A stretch of 10,432 nt of DNA. It comes from an uncultured Actinomycetes bacterium. GTDB lineage: Bacteria > Actinomycetota > Acidimicrobiia > IMCC26256 > PALSA-555. A program made the translations under genes and the position numbers. The stretch is taken from positions 1 to 10,432 of the forward strand of contig CALEYV010000142.1 of NCBI GenBank assembly GCA_937927875.1. The letters are read 5' to 3'. Of this stretch, positions 6,925 to 10,432 are shown in pieces (position 1 is the first letter of the stretch; every line of letters begins with the position of its first letter). The notes beneath the pieces were generated by a model, which had not been told where the DNA came from, did not search any database, and saw nothing but the letters and a program-made list of their open reading frames with translations.

Positions 6925-6942
6925 CCGCAAAGGAGTCGAACC

Positions 6943-7005
6943 GTGACCGGCGCCACAGCGGCCGCGGCTCGGCGACCCCCCGGTGCCTCGTTACGGTGCA
7001 CTTAG
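6943..7005 (+). CDS. Possible 20-codon leader ORF upstream of the ABC transporter
   Basis: GTG at 6943 is preceded by AAAGGAG (6929-6935) with 7-nt spacing, the closest match to an ideal Shine-Dalgarno in the window. The frame encodes MTGATAAAARRPPGASLRCT and stops at TAG 7003-7005, 23 bases before the ABC gene ATG. The peptide has an Ala/Arg/Pro-rich middle that might affect ribosome progress, and resembles no family I know. It could be a leader peptide, the start of a gene destroyed by mutation, or a chance match. If transcription of the ABC genes starts near 7004 (see TACGGT), this ORF would be outside that transcript and only read from upstream. Confidence 0.25.
   Translation: MTGATAAAARRPPGASLRCT
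6992..6997 (+). promoter_or_regulatory. Candidate -10 element upstream of the ABC transporter operon
   Basis: TACGGT within CGTTACGGTGCAC fits the loose actinobacterial TANNNT -10 pattern and would start transcription near 7004, giving a leader of about 25 nt. The same GTTAC-C/G-GTG core occurs before the SRPBCC gene at 1141-1149. No convincing -35 element is visible, so confidence is low. Confidence 0.25.
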
Positions 7006-7028
7006 ATCCGACGTGTTGAAGTGAGGGG

Positions 7029-7976
7029 ATGAGCGGCGTGCCAGGGGACGGCGAGACCGGGGTCGCAGCCGGCCCGGCCATCGAGCTGCAGGGGCTGACG
7101 AAGCGGTTCGGGTCGAGCGTCCTGGCCGTCGACCACCTCGACCTGCGCGTCGAGCACGGCCAGGTGTGGGGGCTGCTCGGGCCCAACGGGGCCGGGAAGA
7201 CCACGTCGCTGCGCATGCTGCTGGGGCTGGTGCGGCCGACCTCGGGGTCGGCGACGCTCCTGGGCACCCCCGTCCGGCCCGGCGCCCCGATCCTCGAGCG
7301 CGTCGGCGCCATGATCGAGCACTCCTCGTTCGTGCCGTTCCTCACCGGCATGAAGAACCTCGAGCTCTACTGGGAGTCGCGCGGCGGCCACCTGCAGGAC
7401 TCGAACGTCGAGGAGGCGCTGGCGATCGCAGGCCTCGGCGCGGCCGTGAACCGCAAGGTCAAGACCTACTCCCAGGGGATGGCGCAGCGGCTCGGCGTGG
7501 CGAGGGCGCTGCTCGGGCGGCCCGACGTCCTCATCCTCGACGAGCCGACGACCGGGCTCGATCCGGGCGAGATGCGCGAGATCCGCGACCTGCTCCAGCG
7601 CCTCCCCACCCAGGGCGTCACCGTCCTGCTGTCCAGCCACCTCCTGGCCGAGATCGAGCAGGTCTGCAGCCACGCGCTCGTCATGGACAAGGGTCGCTGC
7701 CTCCGGGCCGGGACGGTCGCCGAGCTCACCCAGGCCGGCGCTTCCGCCTACCTCGAGGTCGACGACACCGAGCGGGCCCGCCAGGTGCTCAGCGCGCGCG
7801 CCGGCGTCACCGGCGTGACGACCGAGAACTCCGGGCTGGCGGTGAGCCTCGACGGCGCGTCCCGCGCCGAGGTGGTGCGGGAGCTGGTGCGGGCCGGGGT
7901 GCGGGTTGAGACGGTGACCTCGCGCTGGCGGCTCGAGGAAGCGTTCCTCGGCCTGCTCGAGGAGGAGGAGCGCTGA
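7029..7976 (+). CDS. ABC-2 type exporter ATP-binding protein (DrrA/BcrA-like)
   Basis: The 315-residue cytoplasmic ATPase is the energizing half of an exporter. Walker A is GPNGAGKTT (51-59), the signature is YSQGMAQRLGVARA (147-160, a variant of LSGGQ), Walker B is VLILDEP (167-173) with E172 catalytic, the D-loop is GLD (176-178) and the switch His is H204 in LSSH. At the Q-loop position it reads MIEHSSFVPFLTG (95-107), the Glu-containing form seen in BcrA-like transporters rather than the usual Gln. After about residue 235 there is a C-terminal extension ending in a SRWRLEEAFL segment, common in this group. GAGGGG directly abuts ATG 7029, so GTG 7038 is an alternative start that would remove three residues. 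The stop overlaps the permease ATG by one base (TGATG), indicating translational coupling. The substrate is not known. Confidence 0.95.
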   Translation: MSGVPGDGETGVAAGPAIELQGLTKRFGSSVLAVDHLDLRVEHGQVWGLLGPNGAGKTTSLRMLLGLVRPTSGSATLLGTPVRPGAPILERVGAMIEHSSFVPFLTGMKNLELYWESRGGHLQDSNVEEALAIAGLGAAVNRKVKTYSQGMAQRLGVARALLGRPDVLILDEPTTGLDPGEMREIRDLLQRLPTQGVTVLLSSHLLAEIEQVCSHALVMDKGRCLRAGTVAELTQAGASAYLEVDDTERARQVLSARAGVTGVTTENSGLAVSLDGASRAEVVRELVRAGVRVETVTSRWRLEEAFLGLLEEEER

Positions 7977-8812
7977 TGCTGGCCGCCTTCCGCACCGACT
8001 GGGCGAAGCAGTGGCGCCGCCCCCTCACCTTCATCGGCCTCGGGCTGCTCGTCCTGATCCCGATCATCTTCGTGGTCGCCACGAAGGCCAACCCACCCGG
8101 GCGCCCCGAGGAGTTCCGCGACGCCGGCGACGCCTTCAACTTCTACGGGACGAAGACCGGCCTGTTCCTCGGCGTCTCGGCGCTGGCGAACACGAGCCGG
8201 TTCCTGCTCGTCATCGTGCTGGCGATCTTCGCCGGCACCGCGGTCGCGTCCGAGGCCAACTGGGGCAACCTGCGCGCCCTGCTGGTCCGGCCGATCCCGC
8301 GCGGGCGGCTGCTCACGGCCAAGCTCACCACCGCCACCCTGCTCGGCGTCATCGCGGCGGCGCTGGTCGTGCTCACCGGCACCATCGGCGGCATCCTCGC
8401 CTTCGGCTGGCACCCGCTCACCGATGGGTCGATCCACCAGTCGGCGCCGAACATCGTCGGCAACCTCGCGCTCGGCACCCTCTACGTGTTCTGGAGCCTC
8501 TCGCCGGTGATCGCGATCGGGTTCATGGTGTCGACCCTCACCGATTCCGCGTCCGGCGCCGTCTTCGCCGCCTTCGGCTTCTACGTCGTCTCGACGATCC
8601 TCGACGCCATCACCCAGCTCCCGAGCTGGTTCCGGGTCGCGCTGCCGACCCACTACCTCGACGCCTGGCAGAAGCTCTTCCCGTCCGGCCGCCACAACGG
8701 CAGCGGGCCCACCGCCGACATGCTCCGGGGCACGCTGCTGCCGATCGCGTACGTGCTGGTGTTCCTCGGCTTCGCGTGGTGGTGGTTCCGGCGCAAGGAC
8801 ATCCTGTCCTGA
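7976..8812 (+). CDS. ABC-2 type transporter permease
   Basis: The 278-residue membrane protein is the channel half of the exporter. Six hydrophobic segments are visible: about 17-36, 74-93, 115-143, 160-186, 192-212 and 251-271. After the second segment, ASEANWGNLRALLVRP (91-106) followed by IPRGRLLTAKL is the typical cytoplasmic coupling region of ABC-2 permeases. A polar extracytoplasmic loop follows segment one (about 37-72). The C-terminus FRRKDILS is the usual positively charged cytoplasmic end. ATG 7976 overlaps the stop of the ATPase gene, so the two are made from one transcript and probably assemble as a dimer of dimers. Such pairs export drugs, peptides or lipids, but nothing adjacent identifies the cargo. 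A hairpin region follows the stop. Confidence 0.93.
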   Translation: MLAAFRTDWAKQWRRPLTFIGLGLLVLIPIIFVVATKANPPGRPEEFRDAGDAFNFYGTKTGLFLGVSALANTSRFLLVIVLAIFAGTAVASEANWGNLRALLVRPIPRGRLLTAKLTTATLLGVIAAALVVLTGTIGGILAFGWHPLTDGSIHQSAPNIVGNLALGTLYVFWSLSPVIAIGFMVSTLTDSASGAVFAAFGFYVVSTILDAITQLPSWFRVALPTHYLDAWQKLFPSGRHNGSGPTADMLRGTLLPIAYVLVFLGFAWWWFRRKDILS

Positions 8813-8815
8813 CCG

Positions 8816-8852
8816 GTCGCCCCTGACCGGGGCGGTGCTCCTCGCCACCGCC
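8816..8852 (+). terminator. Terminator-like region with two mutually exclusive hairpins
   Basis: CGCCCC (8818-8823) pairs with GGGGCG (8829-8834) around the 5-nt loop TGACC, with two G:U wobbles extending the stem. The right arm also overlaps GGCGGTG (8831-8837), which pairs perfectly with CACCGCC (8846-8852) over an 8-nt loop. Both start just after the permease stop. No T-tract is present. It probably ends the exporter operon. Confidence 0.38.
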
Positions 8853-8918
8853 GCCCCGCCCCGGCGATCATGGTCGGGTCATGCGACGGGCGACGCCAGG
8901 ACCCGCGGGGAGCACCCG

Positions 8919-9452
8919 ATGAGCCCGGACCGCCGGAGCGCGGGCGTCGACCCGGCCGTCGCGGCCCGGTTCGCGACCTTGGCCGACGCCCGGCGGGCGA
9001 TGATCGCCCTCGAGCACGCGGGCCTGGACGGCAACGACATCGAGCTGCTCGGCCGGCCCGTCGACGCCGCCCGCGTGCCCCGTGACCCCAAGCGGGCCGA
9101 CCTCCGCCTCGTCTTCTACCTGGTGCCGAGGCTGGCGGGTGGGCTCGCGCTCGGGGCCGGCGCCGGGTTCGGGTTCGGCCTGCTCATCGCGGGCGCGCTC
9201 ATGGCCGCCGGCGTGGTGTCGTGGTCGTGGGGCGCGTTCGGCATCTGCGTGCTGATCGCGCTGTTCCCGGGCGCCACGCTCGGCGTGTTCCTCGCCTTCG
9301 AGCGCTCGGTCGGCGTCGCCGAGGACTGGTCGCTGACCTTCGAGGACGCGCCGCCGGGCCCGGTGTGGGTCGGCGTCTACACCCGCCAGGACGAGGTCCG
9401 GGCTCGCGCCCGACAGGTCCTCGGACACGAGCAGCCGCTCGAGCTGCGCTAG
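8919..9452 (+). CDS. Small membrane protein with YflT-like N-terminal segment and glycine-rich transmembrane hairpin
   Basis: The 177-residue protein has a soluble N-terminus whose VAARFATLADARRAMIALEH (14-33) and AGLDGNDIELLGRP (34-47) segments resemble the start of the general-stress-protein 17M/YflT-like fold (beta strand, helix, 'aGl...di.ll'). From about 66 to 126 there are two hydrophobic segments. The first is unusually glycine-rich (GGLALGAGAGFGFGLLIAG, 74-92), a glycine-zipper style that suggests close helix packing; the second is about 105-126. The C-terminal tail (about 135-177) is soluble, with VWVGVYTRQDEVRARARQVL. Similar proteins are found in stress-related contexts in actinobacteria, but no function is assigned. 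ATG 8919 has GGGGAG at 8907-8912, spacing 6. It is 11 bp upstream of the dehydrogenase gene and so in the same operon. Confidence 0.75.
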   Translation: MSPDRRSAGVDPAVAARFATLADARRAMIALEHAGLDGNDIELLGRPVDAARVPRDPKRADLRLVFYLVPRLAGGLALGAGAGFGFGLLIAGALMAAGVVSWSWGAFGICVLIALFPGATLGVFLAFERSVGVAEDWSLTFEDAPPGPVWVGVYTRQDEVRARARQVLGHEQPLELR

Positions 9453-9463
9453 GGAGGGCTGGG

Positions 9464-10258
9464 ATGGGGAGGCTCGACGACCGGATCGCGATCGTCACCG
9501 GCGCCGGCGACGGCATCGGGAAGGCGGTGGCGCGGCGCTTCGCCGCCGAGGGTGCCCACGTCCTGGTGGCGGAGCGCGACGCACGCTCCGGCACCGACGT
9601 GGCGGCGGGACTGGCGTCCGAGTTCGGCGTCGACGCCGAGTTCGTGCGCACCGACGTCGGCGTGAAAGACGACAACCTGGCCATGGTGCAAGCCGCGGCC
9701 GACCGCTGGGGGCGGATCGACATCCTCGTGAACAACGCCTACGGCGGCGGGCGGCTCGGACGCGTCGAGCGCAAGACCGACGAGCTGATGGACCACGGGC
9801 TGCGGGTCGGGTTCCTCGGTCCGTTCTGGGCCATGCAGGCCGCGTTCCCGATCATGAAGGCCCAGGGCTACGGGCGGATCATCAACGTGTGCTCGCTGAA
9901 CGGCGTGAACGCGCACATGGGGACGGTCGAGTACAACACGGCCAAGGAGGCGCTGCGGACGCTCACCCGAACCGCGGCGCGGGAGTGGGCGCAGACCGGT
10001 GTCGTCGCCAACGTGATCTGCCCGGGCGCGCTGACGGCAGCGGCGAAGGCCGTGTTCGAGAAGAACCCCGAGCTGCGGGTGTCGGCCGAGGCGGCGCACC
10101 CGATGGGCCGGCTCGGCGACCCCGAGCGCGACATCGCCCCGGTCGCGGTGTTCCTCGCCAGCGACGACTGCCGCTACGTCACCGGCAACACGCTCTTCGT
10201 CGATGGGGGCACCCACATCAACGGCGCCGCGTGGGCACCGGACCTCGGCGACGAGTAG
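9464..10258 (+). CDS. SDR-family NAD(P)-dependent oxidoreductase
   Basis: This is a 264-residue classical short-chain dehydrogenase. It has the cofactor-binding TGAGDGIG (12-19), the acidic/adenine motif TDV (63-65), DILVNNAYG (86-94, where NNAG is usual), and the catalytic S144, Y157 and K161 (YNTAK), with the normal Ser-Tyr distance of 13. ICPGAL (185-190) and FVDGGTHING (245-254) are the usual cofactor-side and C-terminal motifs. Residue R37 region 'VAERDA' has no Asp at the end of the second strand (E37), so cofactor choice is open. At the place of the tetrad Asn (usually V-N-x-x-G) it reads V115-G-F-L-G119, so Asn appears replaced by Gly116. GGGAGGG (9452-9458) overlaps the upstream stop and is 5 nt from ATG 9464, so translation is probably coupled to the membrane protein gene. 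The substrate is unknown. Confidence 0.92.
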   Translation: MGRLDDRIAIVTGAGDGIGKAVARRFAAEGAHVLVAERDARSGTDVAAGLASEFGVDAEFVRTDVGVKDDNLAMVQAAADRWGRIDILVNNAYGGGRLGRVERKTDELMDHGLRVGFLGPFWAMQAAFPIMKAQGYGRIINVCSLNGVNAHMGTVEYNTAKEALRTLTRTAAREWAQTGVVANVICPGALTAAAKAVFEKNPELRVSAEAAHPMGRLGDPERDIAPVAVFLASDDCRYVTGNTLFVDGGTHINGAAWAPDLGDE

Positions 10259-10275
10259 CGAGGCGCGAGGGCGGC

Positions 10276-10432
10276 CTACCCGGTAAAGCGCGGCGCGACC
10301 ACGAGCGTCGGCGCGGGGCAGGTGTCGGTGCTCGGGTCGTAGGTGATCGTCACCTGGCCGGCCGCGGGTCGAGCGCTCAAGACGTTCTGGATGATCTGCG
10401 CGCCGACCGCGACAGTCGACGATCCGCCGCCG
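10276..10432 (-). CDS. C-terminal end of an unidentified protein (partial, 5' end outside window)
   Basis: On the minus strand an open frame enters from the right edge and stops at TAG (10278-10276), giving 51 residues. Codon choice is strongly GC at third positions, as in the neighbours. The tail reads GGGSSTVAVGAQIIQNVL, then SARPAAGQVTITYDPSTDTC, then PAPTLVVAPRFTG. It looks like a beta-rich, Ser/Thr/Pro-containing ending, with one Cys, of a kind often seen in secreted or surface proteins, but I do not recognise the family. It converges with the dehydrogenase gene, with 17 bp between the stops and no hairpin there. The call as coding is good; nothing can be said of its role. Confidence 0.65.
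   Translation of the reverse strand, partial: GGGSSTVAVGAQIIQNVLSARPAAGQVTITYDPSTDTCPAPTLVVAPRFTG

Noticed and set aside
6921..6926. TTGACC as a -35 element before the exporter
   Set aside because: No -10-like hexamer lies 16-19 bases downstream; the match overlaps the DUF1697 stop codon.
7748..8848. 366-codon open frame on the minus strand opposite the ABC exporter pair
   Set aside because: The composition is Arg/Asp/Glu/Gln/Gly-rich without domain motifs, and it lies opposite two well-supported genes.
1..10432. Search for CRISPR arrays, tRNA genes, insertion sequences, phage or toxin-antitoxin genes
   Set aside because: No spaced direct repeats, cloverleaf sequence, transposase or integrase motif, or terminal inverted repeats were seen anywhere in the window.

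Overview
The window is very GC-rich, with third codon positions nearly all G or C, several GTG starts, GA-rich ribosome binding sites and dense gene packing. This fits a high-GC actinobacterium, perhaps an environmental Acidimicrobiia-like lineage. The phylum-level guess rests on composition and protein style and is inference. No rRNA, tRNA, insertion sequence, phage gene or CRISPR array was seen. No stretch longer than about 300 bases lacks a gene.

Left part (1-1614, + strand): the last 44 codons of a gene that looks like a short-chain dehydrogenase, a class I SAM-dependent methyltransferase (268-1002), and a small SRPBCC/AHSA1-type protein (1183-1614). Strong GC hairpins directly follow the stop codons of the first two genes. 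A perfect 13-bp palindrome lies just upstream of the third.

Middle, minus strand (1646-5020): an AraC-family regulator with an N-terminal cupin-like sensor domain (4184-5020). It is followed on the same strand, after 84 bp, by an 817-residue multi-spanning membrane protein with a central spermidine-synthase-like Rossmann domain (1646-4099). That domain keeps part of the cofactor-binding pattern, but the glycine loop is altered and one catalytic aspartate position appears to be proline.

Middle to right, plus strand (5046-8812): only 25 bp separates the AraC regulator from a divergent second methyltransferase (5046-5843). Then come a small cupin (5972-6337), a DUF1697 protein (6382-6924), a possible 20-codon leader ORF with the best Shine-Dalgarno sequence in the window (6943-7005), and an ABC-2 exporter pair of ATPase and permease that overlap by one base (7029-7976, 7976-8812). 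The genes share a direction, but candidate internal promoters and a hairpin suggest more than one transcription unit.

Right part (8919-10432): a two-gene operon of a small membrane protein with an N-terminal YflT-like segment and a glycine-rich hydrophobic core (8919-9452), plus a short-chain dehydrogenase (9464-10258) that keeps Ser-Tyr-Lys but seems to lack the usual tetrad Asn. A convergent gene of unknown function enters from the right edge (10276-10432, minus strand).

Most of the window is ordinary chromosomal housekeeping and accessory metabolism, and I do not see a clear new defence or mobile system. The items most worth a second look are the membrane spermidine-synthase-like fusion under a possible AraC regulator, the leader mini-ORF before the exporter, the palindrome before the SRPBCC gene, and the altered dehydrogenase active site.
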